This document shows, one piece after another, positions 42,833 through 52,037 of a DNA stretch of 64,000 bases. The DNA comes from CAYJBH01 sp964368815 (GTDB lineage Bacteria; Bacillota; Clostridia; Oscillospirales; Ruminococcaceae). The position numbers and the translations under genes are program-made. The stretch covers positions 13,395 to 77,394 of the forward strand of contig CAYJDA010000009.1 in assembly GCA_964368815.1 (NCBI GenBank). The letters run 5' to 3'. The notes under the pieces are model-generated. The model worked only from the letters and a program-made list of their open reading frames with translations. It did not search any database and was not told where the DNA came from. The stretch's first letter is position 1. Each line of letters opens with the position of its first letter.

Positions 42833-43116
42833 ATATTTACTCCATTTTCACGAATACGTTTTGATATTGTTACCAGCTCAACATAAATGGCGGCTACTAC
42901 CTCATAAAGCTCTACCGGAACGTTACTTCCTACATCCAACATACATAAAAGCGATGCGGCACTATCATCTCTAAAAACCGGTATCCCACGTTTTTCGGCA
43001 ATGTCTACAATACGGCTTGCAACGTCGCCGTAACCTGCTGCAACCACAACCGGCGCAGCATCTGCCGTCTCGTCATATTTTAAAGCAACAGCCTTGGTAT
43101 CCTTAGGTTTTGCCAT
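42829..43116 (-). CDS. FlhB C-terminal-domain-like protein
   Basis: A 95-residue protein equal to the cytoplasmic domain of FlhB/YscU export switches. Visible signs are AVALKYDETADAAPVVVAAG, in which full FlhB proteins have the NPTH autocleavage loop, here missing because the protein begins after it, and GIPVFRDDSAASLLCMLDVG, the usual IPV.E...LA..L section. Free-standing FlhB-like proteins occur beside FliK-like genes in several Firmicutes, and this one follows a FliK-like gene by 14 bases. Probably influences export substrate choice. Confidence 0.85.
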   Translation of the reverse strand: MAKPKDTKAVALKYDETADAAPVVVAAGYGDVASRIVDIAEKRGIPVFRDDSAASLLCMLDVGSNVPVELYEVVAAIYVELVTISKRIRENGVNI

Positions 43117-43130
43117 TAAAAATCCTTTCG

Positions 43131-44612
43131 TTATGCCTTTACACTCAGCCCCATTCTGCGGTTTGGAAGCTCCTTAAAAACCTCCATAAGGCTTCTCCCT
43201 CGAACCAACTCATGAACAATACAGTCGGTTAATCTATATCCACTTTGCGAGGCTATTCTCGGCAAAGCTTTTTTCATTCCTGAAAATGCTTCGGTGTGTT
43301 CCGACGGGCAGAGCAATAAAACCTGCATATTTCGTCCCTGCACAAAAATTTCGGTTTCAAAGGCTCCTATGCCCTCAATATCGAAGGCAATAAGAACATG
43401 CTGTGTTTCCTTGCCCTCTCCCTCGCCCCACTCCTCCGGATTGTTATCTACCCACATTTCCGCAAAGGAGCGCATGTCCAAAAAATCGAGCGGAAAAACC
43501 ATATGTAGTAACGGTGTGTAGTTGCATGGAGAGGATAGTAGGCTGGTTATTATATCGTTTATCCGCCCATCTGAAACGAGCTGAAGGTCAGACAGTCTAC
43601 CCTCCTTGGTTATTATCTCGGCAAGCGCCGCCATAACCTTAGAGCCACTGTTAGCGGATTCCATACTTTCGGCCGAGGCAAGCAAGGTTCTTAAAACGGC
43701 ATGAAAGTCCGGACGAGTTGCCGAGAGCTGTTCTAAAAGACTTGTTTTAAGCTGTGGCGTTTCGATTAGATTATTAATCAGCTGTTTTAGCTGTTCAAGC
43801 ATTGGTGTACCGTCACGCTCCAGCAGAACAGCAAGTCGATTAATTGCATCGGGCAGGTAATCGTTGTTGCTCTGATATCGTGAAAGATTATATACCAACA
43901 TTGCACTTAGTTTTTGAAGATTCGGTGAATTTAGCAGGCTTGTATCCTGTTGTTTTAACAGCTCCAGAACTTCGGCTTTTAGTGTTTCGAAGTTTGCATT
44001 TGGTGCCTTAAACATTTCTGAAAGGTTTAACAGTTTTTCGGAAAATGTTTTTAGCGGTTGTTGGCTGATACCGAGAAAAAACAGATTGTTGGAAACACTG
44101 CGCATTATTTCCTGGCGACCCTGTTCGCCGCTAAAGGCTTTTAAAAGATTAATTACCGCATCTCTCATGCGATTATCGCCGCCTTGTTCCAAACCACGCA
44201 GTATCGAAAAAACATCACCGGTAAATTTGGTTGAGCTGCCGGATTGGCGAAGCAGTTCATTTAAAAGTTGATCCGGTTTTAACATTAGGGAATCGAAAAG
44301 TTTTTGGAGTTCCTCGGTTACAACGGAATTGTTTGAGGGCAAAAGCCTAAAAATTTCTTCTAACATGAAAATATTGCGCAAAAAAGTGACCGTCACCTTC
44401 GGGTCCTCTAACATCTCCTGCAGAATTGCGGGTGCAGTGCTTTGTTCGAGTCCGGAATTGTTTTGTTGTAACAAGCTACTCTCGGACTGCGGCTTTGTAA
44501 CCTTTGTAAGGTCAACAATGTTAAAAGGAGCATTAACTTCCGGTGCGATTTTAGTGGGGTTTACATAGTTTTTTTCCGAGCCCGGAAAGGAGACTCTTAG
44601 GATATCTGCCAT
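43131..44612 (-). CDS. FliK-like hook-length control protein candidate
   Basis: A 493-residue protein from the chosen ATG, which begins MADILRVSFPGSEK. Most of it is predicted helical, glutamine- and leucine-rich. The C-terminal 140 residues contain an IEGIGAFETEIFVQGRNMQVLLL segment (split here) that resembles the FliK C-terminal domain, which binds FlhB. The next gene encodes an FlhB-like protein, supporting this. An in-frame start 51 bases further upstream has no ribosome binding site. The protein has no signal peptide. Without a search I cannot be sure that it is FliK-related. Confidence 0.62.
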   Translation of the reverse strand: MADILRVSFPGSEKNYVNPTKIAPEVNAPFNIVDLTKVTKPQSESSLLQQNNSGLEQSTAPAILQEMLEDPKVTVTFLRNIFMLEEIFRLLPSNNSVVTEELQKLFDSLMLKPDQLLNELLRQSGSSTKFTGDVFSILRGLEQGGDNRMRDAVINLLKAFSGEQGRQEIMRSVSNNLFFLGISQQPLKTFSEKLLNLSEMFKAPNANFETLKAEVLELLKQQDTSLLNSPNLQKLSAMLVYNLSRYQSNNDYLPDAINRLAVLLERDGTPMLEQLKQLINNLIETPQLKTSLLEQLSATRPDFHAVLRTLLASAESMESANSGSKVMAALAEIITKEGRLSDLQLVSDGRINDIITSLLSSPCNYTPLLHMVFPLDFLDMRSFAEMWVDNNPEEWGEGEGKETQHVLIAFDIEGIGAFETEIFVQGRNMQVLLLCPSEHTEAFSGMKKALPRIASQSGYRLTDCIVHELVRGRSLMEVFKELPNRRMGLSVKA

Positions 44613-44814
44613 TATAGTGTTTTTTCCTTTCCCGATATTTTGGCCAATTAAACAAAAAAACAAATAAATTTATATGCACAGAGCAGTATTTAGAGCACTA
44701 TTCTCACTAAAATAAAGAAATATTGTAAAAACTATTTACTAATTGGCTATAAACTATTATACTATATATAACGGTCGATTAAAATACAAATTTAGAATTT
44801 TTTTAAAAATTATG

Positions 44815-44841
44815 TAAAGTTTGTATTTTGTTAGTCGATAT
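44815..44841 (+). promoter_or_regulatory. sigma-D (sigma-28)-type motility promoter of the che operon
   Basis: TAAA at 44815-44818, 15-base spacer, GTCGATAT at 44834-44841. The motility sigma factor consensus is TAAA-N15-GCCGATAT, so seven of eight bases match in the second box. It lies 50 bases before cheA. The rest of the 44613-44891 divergent gap is AT-rich. Confidence 0.7.
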
Positions 44842-44891
44842 AGCTTTTGCTAATACGGTTGTTATAGGCAGAAATACATGTGAGGTAAGCT

Positions 44892-47012
44892 ATGAGTGTT
44901 TTCGATCCAAGTGTAGAACCTATGCTTGAAATGTTCATCTTTGAAACTCAAACCCTGCTAGACCAGCTCGACGAGATTATGCTGGAGAGTGAGCGTTTGG
45001 GAGAGTTTAACGAAGGGGCGATTAACGAAATCTTTCGTATAATGCACACCGTTAAAGGTTCTTCTGCCATGATGGGGCTGGATGGTGTTTCCTCCCTTGC
45101 TCATCATGTTGAGGACATGTTCTTTATTATCCGAGAAAAACCCGAAACCGCAAAGACCGACAGTTCCGGCCTGTTCGACTGTGTTTTTCAGAGTTCCGAC
45201 TTTTTGAAGAATGAGGTTGAACTCCTACAAAACGACATAGAAAACTATGCTCCGACTGATTCGTCGGCAGTAGTTGCCCAAATTGTTGGCCAGCTTGCTG
45301 TATTAAAAGGCGAATCGGCTAAGCCTGCTGCGGCTACACCGGCAGCTGATGCATCGACATCTACTGCCGAGGCTTCTAATGCATCGGCACCTAATGCCGA
45401 TGAAAAACAGGGAGCTGTATCTGCGCCGGCAACGGATGCTATTGTTTACAGTGTTAAAATATTTTTTGAAGACGGTTGCCAGATGGAAAACATCCGTGCT
45501 TTCATGTTGCTAAACACAATAAAAGATATGTGTGATACGCTGGAGAGCGATCCCCCCAACCCCGAAAATAATTCCGACTGCGCCTCTGATATCGTTGCCA
45601 AAGGCCTTTTGGTGAAATTTAGCTGCGGTGGCGATCCGCAGGAGATATATGAAGCTATCGAGTCTGCCGTTAATATCAAGAGCTACGAAATTATAGGCCA
45701 AGAAGGCGGCACCATAGTAGATAATCCAAACAATTCCCAAAACGTAGCCGAAGAATCAGCTACTACTCCGCCTCCAAGTGCTCAGGCATCGCCAAAGCCG
45801 ACAGCCGCACCACCTCAAACAGATTCCGCAGCAAAAAAACAAAATCTTATTAGCGTTAATCAGGGCAAACTAGACCAACTTATGGACCTTGTTGGTGAAA
45901 TTGTTACTACCGAGGCAATGGTTGCCGCCAACCCTGATTTGGATGGACTTCAGCTTGATAATTTTAACAAGGCTACCCGTCAGCTACGCAAGCTTACCGA
46001 CGAGCTACAGGATGTTGTTATGTCGATAAGAATGGTTCCGTTAAACGGGCTTTATCAGAAGATGAACAGAATTGTTCGCGACATGAGCAAAAAGCTGGAT
46101 AAAGAGGTAGATCTTATTACAATCGGCGGAGATACCGAGATCGACAAAACTATTATCGACAGCATTACCGACCCGTTCATGCATATGATAAGAAACTCGA
46201 TGGACCACGGTATCGAAAACACCGAGGATAGAATTGCCGCAGGCAAAAATCCGAGAGGCCGTCTAACTCTTTCCGCTCAAAACGTAGGCGGTGAGATTGT
46301 TATTAACATTATTGATGACGGTGGCGGACTTAACAGCGAAAAAATACTGGCTAAGGCTAAGAAAAACGGCATACTTACTAAGCCGGAAAATGAATATACC
46401 ACTGCCGAAATTAATCAGATGATTATGTTGGCCGGTTTTTCTACTAACGAAAATGTTACCGAATTTTCGGGACGTGGTGTTGGTATGGACGTTGTTCGAC
46501 AGAACATTGAAAAATGTAACGGTAGTATCTCGGTAGAGAGTGAGATGGGCAAAGGAAGCACCTTCACCATCAAAATCCCGCTAACACTTGCCATTGTTGA
46601 GGGCATGAAACTTTCGGTAGGAAACTCTATTTTCACAATTCCGATAACCTCGATAAAGCAATCCTTTAAGGTTGCCGATAAGAGCCAAATTTTGCATGAT
46701 GTAGACTCAAATGAGATGATAATGCTACGTGGCGACTGCTACCGAATAATCAGACTTCATCAAAAGTTTGATTTCCCAACCGAAAAAACAAATATTGAAG
46801 ATGGCATTCTTATCCTGGTTGAGAGCGAGAAAAAGAAAGCCTGCATCTTTGCCGATGAGCTTATAGGAGAACAACAGGTTGTTGTTAAATCCTTCCCCAC
46901 CTTCCTGAATGGATACGACATTAAAAGTTCCGGCCTTGCCGGCTGTACCATTCTTGGTGATGGAAGCATAAGCCTGATTCTGGATGCCAACAAACTTCTA
47001 TATAATAACTGA
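44892..47012 (+). CDS. cheA: chemotaxis histidine kinase CheA
   Basis: A 706-residue kinase. The P1 HPt domain (residues 1-115) carries phospho-acceptor H52 in IMHTVKGSSAMMG. A P2-like domain (about 180-270) and two Ala/Pro/Thr-rich linkers follow. The dimer domain begins near ISVNQGKLDQLMDLVGEIV, the ATP-binding domain has HMIRNSMDHGIE, DDGGG and FSGRGVGMDV, and the CheW-like P5 domain ends the protein. It phosphorylates CheY-type proteins and CheB in response to receptors. First gene of cheA-cheW-cheR-cheB; GAGG lies six bases before the ATG. Confidence 0.97.
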   Translation: MSVFDPSVEPMLEMFIFETQTLLDQLDEIMLESERLGEFNEGAINEIFRIMHTVKGSSAMMGLDGVSSLAHHVEDMFFIIREKPETAKTDSSGLFDCVFQSSDFLKNEVELLQNDIENYAPTDSSAVVAQIVGQLAVLKGESAKPAAATPAADASTSTAEASNASAPNADEKQGAVSAPATDAIVYSVKIFFEDGCQMENIRAFMLLNTIKDMCDTLESDPPNPENNSDCASDIVAKGLLVKFSCGGDPQEIYEAIESAVNIKSYEIIGQEGGTIVDNPNNSQNVAEESATTPPPSAQASPKPTAAPPQTDSAAKKQNLISVNQGKLDQLMDLVGEIVTTEAMVAANPDLDGLQLDNFNKATRQLRKLTDELQDVVMSIRMVPLNGLYQKMNRIVRDMSKKLDKEVDLITIGGDTEIDKTIIDSITDPFMHMIRNSMDHGIENTEDRIAAGKNPRGRLTLSAQNVGGEIVINIIDDGGGLNSEKILAKAKKNGILTKPENEYTTAEINQMIMLAGFSTNENVTEFSGRGVGMDVVRQNIEKCNGSISVESEMGKGSTFTIKIPLTLAIVEGMKLSVGNSIFTIPITSIKQSFKVADKSQILHDVDSNEMIMLRGDCYRIIRLHQKFDFPTEKTNIEDGILILVESEKKKACIFADELIGEQQVVVKSFPTFLNGYDIKSSGLAGCTILGDGSISLILDANKLLYNN

Positions 47013-47025
47013 TGAGGGGTAGGAA

Positions 47026-47502
47026 ATGAGTGATGTTAGTACAACAGATATCGTAAAAGATGATTTAAGCGGAAGATATCTAACCTTTTATATTGACGAG
47101 AGCCTTTACGGCGTTGAACTTTTAAACGTGGTGGAAATAATTTCCATCCAGGCAATAACCAAGATACCGCGTCTTCCCGAACACCTAAAAGGAATTATAA
47201 ACCTAAGGGGAAAATTAGTTCCGATTATCGACGTTCGCACCAAGTTTATGTTGGAGCAAAAGGAATACGACGATATGACCAGTATTGTTATGCTTAACTA
47301 TCAGAGTATGCAGCTGGGAATTATTGTTGACAGGGTTAGCGACGTTGCAAATGCAGACAAAAACGCAAGGGTGGGACTTCCTAACCTCGGAGAAGTAGAG
47401 CGCAATAAGTATCTTAACAATGTTATGAAGGTGGACGAACGATTAGTTCTTACACTCGATCTCGACAGCTTCTTCGAAGAAGATTTACAGATTAGGGGTT
47501 AG
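47026..47502 (+). CDS. cheW: chemotaxis coupling protein CheW
   Basis: A 158-residue single-domain CheW that links CheA to the receptors. Signs are FYIDESLYGVELLNVVEI, IPRLPEHLKGIINLRGKLVP and the Arg-containing loop IDVRTKF. It starts 13 bases after cheA and is followed by cheR after six bases. Confidence 0.96.
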   Translation: MSDVSTTDIVKDDLSGRYLTFYIDESLYGVELLNVVEIISIQAITKIPRLPEHLKGIINLRGKLVPIIDVRTKFMLEQKEYDDMTSIVMLNYQSMQLGIIVDRVSDVANADKNARVGLPNLGEVERNKYLNNVMKVDERLVLTLDLDSFFEEDLQIRG

Positions 47503-47508
47503 TTTTTA

Positions 47509-48327
47509 ATGATTTCCATTACCGACGGTGAGTTTTTAGAGCTTGTTAGTTTTGTTTATAACAAATACGGAATTACGCTTGAAAAAAAACGTGTTCTGGT
47601 TGAAGGGCGGTTAAACGGAGTTTTGTCTCAAAGAGGCATCACAAAATTTTCTGATTATCTTTCAATACTCTATGCCGATAAAACAGGTGAAGAGCTAAAC
47701 ATTTTGCTAAACAAGATAACCACTAATCACACATACTTCATGCGTGAACAGGAGCATTTCGATTTTTTGCTTAACACTGCCCTTCCCGAGCTGGAAAAAT
47801 CGCAGGCAGGCTCAAGATCTTTAAAAATATGGTCGGCCGGTTGCAGCAGTGGGCAGGAAGCATATACAATGGCAATGGTTATTGCGGAATATTTCGGCTC
47901 GAAAAAATCATCATGGGACACAATTATTCTGGCTACCGACATTTCCCACAGCGTCATGAATAAAGCAAAACTTGCCACCTATCCGTTAGAGGGATTGCCT
48001 GCAATTCCTAAAGAATGGCAGGAGAAATACATAAAGGTCAACAGTCAAGCCAATACATTCACCATGGTTGATAGTATTCGCCGTGAAGTTATGTATCGGC
48101 CACTTAACCTAATGGAACCGTTCAACTTTAAGAATAAGCGTCCGTTCGACATTATTTTTTGCAGAAATGTTATGATCTATTTCGACCAACCCACCAAGGA
48201 CAGGTTGGTAGAAAACTTTTATGACGTAACGGCGCCGGGCGGATATCTTTGCATAGGACACAGCGAGAGTATTAACCGAAATGCTACCAGATACAATTTT
48301 GTTAAACCTGCAATCTACAAACGATAG
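47509..48327 (+). CDS. cheR: chemoreceptor methyltransferase CheR
   Basis: A 272-residue SAM-dependent methyltransferase that methylates glutamates on chemoreceptors. It has the N-terminal helical domain, NHTYFMRE, the SAM loop IWSAGCSSGQEAYT (about residues 108-121), and FCRNVMIYFD. Complete length. An AGGGG-like site precedes the ATG. Confidence 0.96.
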   Translation: MISITDGEFLELVSFVYNKYGITLEKKRVLVEGRLNGVLSQRGITKFSDYLSILYADKTGEELNILLNKITTNHTYFMREQEHFDFLLNTALPELEKSQAGSRSLKIWSAGCSSGQEAYTMAMVIAEYFGSKKSSWDTIILATDISHSVMNKAKLATYPLEGLPAIPKEWQEKYIKVNSQANTFTMVDSIRREVMYRPLNLMEPFNFKNKRPFDIIFCRNVMIYFDQPTKDRLVENFYDVTAPGGYLCIGHSESINRNATRYNFVKPAIYKR

Positions 48328-48334
48328 GTAAGTT

Positions 48335-49369
48335 ATGAATAAAATCAGACTTTTAATTGCTGACGACTCGCTACTTTTTAGAGAGATGCTTAAAAAGCAA
48401 CTTAGCGAAGACCCCAGAATAGAGGTTGTTGGAATTGCAATCGATGGTAACGATACGCTTTCACAGGCGGCTCGTTTAAAGCCTGATGTTATTAGTCTTG
48501 ATGTTGAGATGCCTAAAGTAAATGGAATTGAATTATTGAAAAAAATGATACCACAAAATCCGATACCTGTTGTTGTTGTAACCGGTAGTGCTATATCGGC
48601 CTTTGATGCGATAGCCTCCGGTGCTGTTGACTTTATACGTAAGCCGACCGTTAAGGGACCAAAAGACCTTGAAGATTTTTCAAAAGAACTTGCCGCAAAA
48701 ATTAAAACTGCCGCAATTGCTAAGGTTAAAGCTTCCTCCGCCGCTACCTCACCGGTAAAATCCATAGCAACAATACTAAAAGGATCGATAAGTAAATCTA
48801 AAATAATTGCTATAGGTGCTTCTACCGGAGGAACCGAGGCGGTTTTAGAGGTAGTTAAAAATTTACCGAAAAATTCTCCCGGTGTTGTTATCACCCAGCA
48901 CATGCCGGCAGTTTTTACCAATATGTATGCGCAACGCCTTAACAGAATTTGCTCTTTGGAGGTTAAGGAGGCTAAGGATGGCGACAGAGTTTTACCCGGA
49001 ACCGCCATAGTTGCCGCCGGCGAATTTCAGATGAAGCTTTTATCGGATGCAAACGGGTATTATGTTTCCAGCAAACCGGGCGACAAGGTTAGCGGCCATT
49101 GTCCCTCGGTTGATGTTCTATTTAGCTCTGTGGCGAAATCGGCAGGGCGAAATGCTGTTGGTGTTATTCTAACCGGCATGGGCGCAGACGGCGCTAAAGG
49201 ACTTTTAGAGATGAAGAATAAGGGTGCGTACACCATCGGACAGGACGAGCAGAGCTGCATTGTTTACGGAATGCCGATGGAGGCGTTTAAACTCGGTGCG
49301 GTTAAAACCCAGCTATCACTATCCGACATTGCCCCACATATTGTTAAACAATTTAATAACGAGGTATAA
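48335..49369 (+). CDS. cheB: chemotaxis methylesterase/response regulator CheB
   Basis: A 344-residue two-domain protein. The receiver domain has D10, D11 and phospho-acceptor D56 in ISLDVEMP. The methylesterase domain has the triad S163 in GASTGG, H189 in ITQHMP and D285 in GMGADGAKG. It removes methyl groups set by CheR. No cheY, cheC or cheD is in the window. A long open frame on the opposite strand here is a coding shadow. Confidence 0.96.
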   Translation: MNKIRLLIADDSLLFREMLKKQLSEDPRIEVVGIAIDGNDTLSQAARLKPDVISLDVEMPKVNGIELLKKMIPQNPIPVVVVTGSAISAFDAIASGAVDFIRKPTVKGPKDLEDFSKELAAKIKTAAIAKVKASSAATSPVKSIATILKGSISKSKIIAIGASTGGTEAVLEVVKNLPKNSPGVVITQHMPAVFTNMYAQRLNRICSLEVKEAKDGDRVLPGTAIVAAGEFQMKLLSDANGYYVSSKPGDKVSGHCPSVDVLFSSVAKSAGRNAVGVILTGMGADGAKGLLEMKNKGAYTIGQDEQSCIVYGMPMEAFKLGAVKTQLSLSDIAPHIVKQFNNEV

Positions 49370-49386
49370 ACAAATAAAGGAAAAAT

Positions 49387-49926
49387 ATGCAAAGAATAAA
49401 AACTGCATCACTTGCTAAAACCGCCATGTTTACCGCGATTATTGCGGTTCTCTCCCAGATAGCGGTACCACTTGGATTTACACCGGTTCCGGTTAGCCTT
49501 GGCACACTTGGAATCCTGCTTGCGGCAGGACTGTTAAAATTTCCTTACGGAATCGTTTCTGTATCGGTTTATATACTCTTAGGCACGATTGGTCTTCCTG
49601 TATTCGCAAACTTCGGCTCCGGAATAGGGACACTTGCAGGCCCGACAGGCGGTTTTATTTTAGGATATCTTGCGGCGGCTATAATTGTTGGCTTAATTTT
49701 AAACATTAACAAGGGAAGGATTGCAACAGCCGCATCACTTATTCTTGCCACGGTAGCAATCTATGTTTGTGGGGTTATAGGTTTTATGGTGATAACCCAA
49801 AACAATTTAACCGCAACCCTTACCGCAACGGTTTTACCGTTTTTAATTGGCGATGCTGTTAAAATAATAGTTGCATATATAGCAATTCGTAGAATGAAAC
49901 CTATTTTAAACAAGGAATTTAACTAA
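49387..49926 (+). CDS. bioY: BioY family biotin transporter substrate-binding component
   Basis: A 179-residue integral membrane protein with about six helices, the S-component of an ECF biotin importer. Family marks include PVPVSLGTLGILLAA and GPTGGFILGYLAAA. The energy-coupling ATPases are not in the window and are normally shared. It starts 17 bases after cheB and is followed after two bases by the dockerin protease gene, so it appears to sit on the che transcript. Confidence 0.92.
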   Translation: MQRIKTASLAKTAMFTAIIAVLSQIAVPLGFTPVPVSLGTLGILLAAGLLKFPYGIVSVSVYILLGTIGLPVFANFGSGIGTLAGPTGGFILGYLAAAIIVGLILNINKGRIATAASLILATVAIYVCGVIGFMVITQNNLTATLTATVLPFLIGDAVKIIVAYIAIRRMKPILNKEFN

Positions 49927-49928
49927 CC

Positions 49929-51935
49929 ATGTCTTTTATCGATTTCATAAAAAAAAACACAAAAAGAATAACAGCACTAACCCTGTGTGTCACGCTTGTT
50001 TTATTAATTCCGGCTACAACCGTTGAAGCGGCAAATTATATCGTAGCTACCGAGCCTCCCTTTACGGGGGAGGCGTTAGTTGTGACCAACATTACCGAAT
50101 CGGGACTTTTTAGCTCTACTACATCAAACACTACCATATCATCATCTGTAAACTCTCGCCAAATTGCAAGCACATCACCCCCATTAGAGACCGACCCCAA
50201 AGAAACAATTATCGGCTACGATGAAAATGGATTAGGGTTACTCGACCCATCTGCATTTATAACTGAAATTCCACCGCCAACCGAGGATTTACCGGTGGAC
50301 GGTAGCTTAGAAGATCTGCCGGAAGATATTGTAACCGATTATGCGGTAAACTATGAAAAATCCCTAAGGGTGTTGCTTACATACAATAGCAGTACATACT
50401 CCTCACTTGATTTTAAGGTTGTTCATGTAGGCGACCACTGCACTGTATGGACTCCTGTCGGGACGGAGTACAGCCCTATCACCACCTCGCAGGCAACTAC
50501 CATCGGCAACGAGTTTGACGATAAATACAATGATATGGTTGCGGCGTTTGCCGACCCTATGGACAGTAAATACAGTAAAGGTGATCTCGACAACGACGGC
50601 AAAATTGCCATTGTTTGTTATGATATTCAAAGTATTGGTTATTCCGGTAGCTCCTATACTGCAGGTTACTTTAATCCTAACGATCTTTTTTCAGGACACA
50701 ACGGTACATACGGTAACTATATGGATGCCATATATGTCGACTCAAAACAGGGTATGAGCTCCAACACCGAGCAATGTTTCGGCACGATTGTACATGAGCT
50801 ACAGCATTTGATATACCGCATTACTGCCGGAGATAACGTAATTACCCCTACTTTTTTTAACGAGGGGTTATCTATGGCGGCAGAGATGATGATATATGAA
50901 GGAACAGAGCACGCCCCACTCGACCGAATAAGCCTTTATAATAGCTACTCCTACAGGTCCACCTTCTACAAATACTCGCTCACCGATTGGAAGGGTCAAC
51001 TTCAAAACTATTCACTTTCTTTTTTATTTATGCAGTACCTTAGAACTCAGTATAAAGACCCAACCAGCACCGACCCTAATATGCAGGATGGAACCATTCT
51101 TTTTAAAAACATGATAAACACAGCCTTGCAGATGGATAACTCGATAATCAACACCAATTTAGAATTTTTTAATGAAGTTCTTAAACCATATTTCCCCGAT
51201 ACCGATGTTGAAACCCTAATTAGCAACTTTTATACCGCACTTTATTTAAAAGAAGATAGCGGAGTTTATGGTTTTATGGGTGAGAGCTGGGCTGATTCTA
51301 TTAGCACCTATATGCGCACTACATCGGTTTCGGTTAATTTAATACCCGGAGCAGCGGTTTATTACTCTAGCCCCAACAACTTGACCCCAAATTCATCAAA
51401 CGCTTCGGCCGACATAAAATATAATTCTATTATTGAAGCCCCCTACACAGTTACCGCAAGCGTAGACTCCTACAGCCCCGGAACTAACATTACCGTTAGC
51501 CTATACCCGTCTGCCGTGGGTGTCGCTGTGGATACTAAAACTATCACTAGTACCGCAGGCAGCAGCAACACCGTAACCGATTTCACCCTTACCGCTCCAA
51601 ACGGAACCTACAACCTTGAGATAAAAAAAGACGGTAGCCTTACAACAACTATAAAAGGAATACAAATAGCCGGCGATAATGTTGACCTACGGCTTAACGA
51701 CAATCCATTAATATCCACCATAAAGTTAATCCCGGGTGATGCAAACAAGGATGGTGCGGTTGATGTAGACGATTTGATAGCTGTTGCAGGCAACTCTAAA
51801 TATAACACAAATGTATCTACCGACGATAAGGCTATTGACTATAACGGCGACGGGGTAATAAACTTTATTGATTTAAGCATTATAAGAAACATTAGCCATT
51901 TCGGCACAAATTCTAATCCTGAGATCACCTATTAA
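49929..51935 (+). CDS. secreted M30-like zinc metallopeptidase with C-terminal dockerin
   Basis: A 668-residue secreted protein. A signal peptide covers about residues 1-34. A Ser/Thr-rich linker leads to the peptidase domain with VHELQHLIYR (H289, E290, H293) and FFNEGLSMAAEMM, whose E312 is the likely third zinc ligand, as in hyicolysin-type M30 peptidases. Beta-sandwich sequence follows (about 465-600). The C-terminus (about 602-668) has two calcium-loop repeats, GDANKDGAVDVDDLI and DYNGDGVINFIDLS, typical of type I dockerins. It should dock onto a cohesin protein on the cell surface. The cohesin partner is not in the window. Confidence 0.85.
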   Translation: MSFIDFIKKNTKRITALTLCVTLVLLIPATTVEAANYIVATEPPFTGEALVVTNITESGLFSSTTSNTTISSSVNSRQIASTSPPLETDPKETIIGYDENGLGLLDPSAFITEIPPPTEDLPVDGSLEDLPEDIVTDYAVNYEKSLRVLLTYNSSTYSSLDFKVVHVGDHCTVWTPVGTEYSPITTSQATTIGNEFDDKYNDMVAAFADPMDSKYSKGDLDNDGKIAIVCYDIQSIGYSGSSYTAGYFNPNDLFSGHNGTYGNYMDAIYVDSKQGMSSNTEQCFGTIVHELQHLIYRITAGDNVITPTFFNEGLSMAAEMMIYEGTEHAPLDRISLYNSYSYRSTFYKYSLTDWKGQLQNYSLSFLFMQYLRTQYKDPTSTDPNMQDGTILFKNMINTALQMDNSIINTNLEFFNEVLKPYFPDTDVETLISNFYTALYLKEDSGVYGFMGESWADSISTYMRTTSVSVNLIPGAAVYYSSPNNLTPNSSNASADIKYNSIIEAPYTVTASVDSYSPGTNITVSLYPSAVGVAVDTKTITSTAGSSNTVTDFTLTAPNGTYNLEIKKDGSLTTTIKGIQIAGDNVDLRLNDNPLISTIKLIPGDANKDGAVDVDDLIAVAGNSKYNTNVSTDDKAIDYNGDGVINFIDLSIIRNISHFGTNSNPEITY

Positions 51936-51945
51936 TTTATGTAAA

Positions 51946-51997
51946 TAAACACTGTGTAAAATATATCTTTTTTTCATATATTTTACACAGTGTTTTT
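51946..51997 (+). terminator. strong rho-independent terminator
   Basis: About 20 perfectly paired bases (AAACACTGTGTAAAATATAT with its complement), a loop of about nine bases and a T-tract. It ends the run from cheA to the dockerin protease. Confidence 0.9.
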
Positions 51998-52037
51998 ATA
52001 TACTTAAAAATATATTTTATCGAATTATGGGAGTTGT

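Noticed and set aside
48109..49008. Long open frame (299 codons) antisense to cheR/cheB
   Set aside because: The plus strand encodes CheR and CheB with all catalytic residues; the antisense protein shows only mirrored codon bias.
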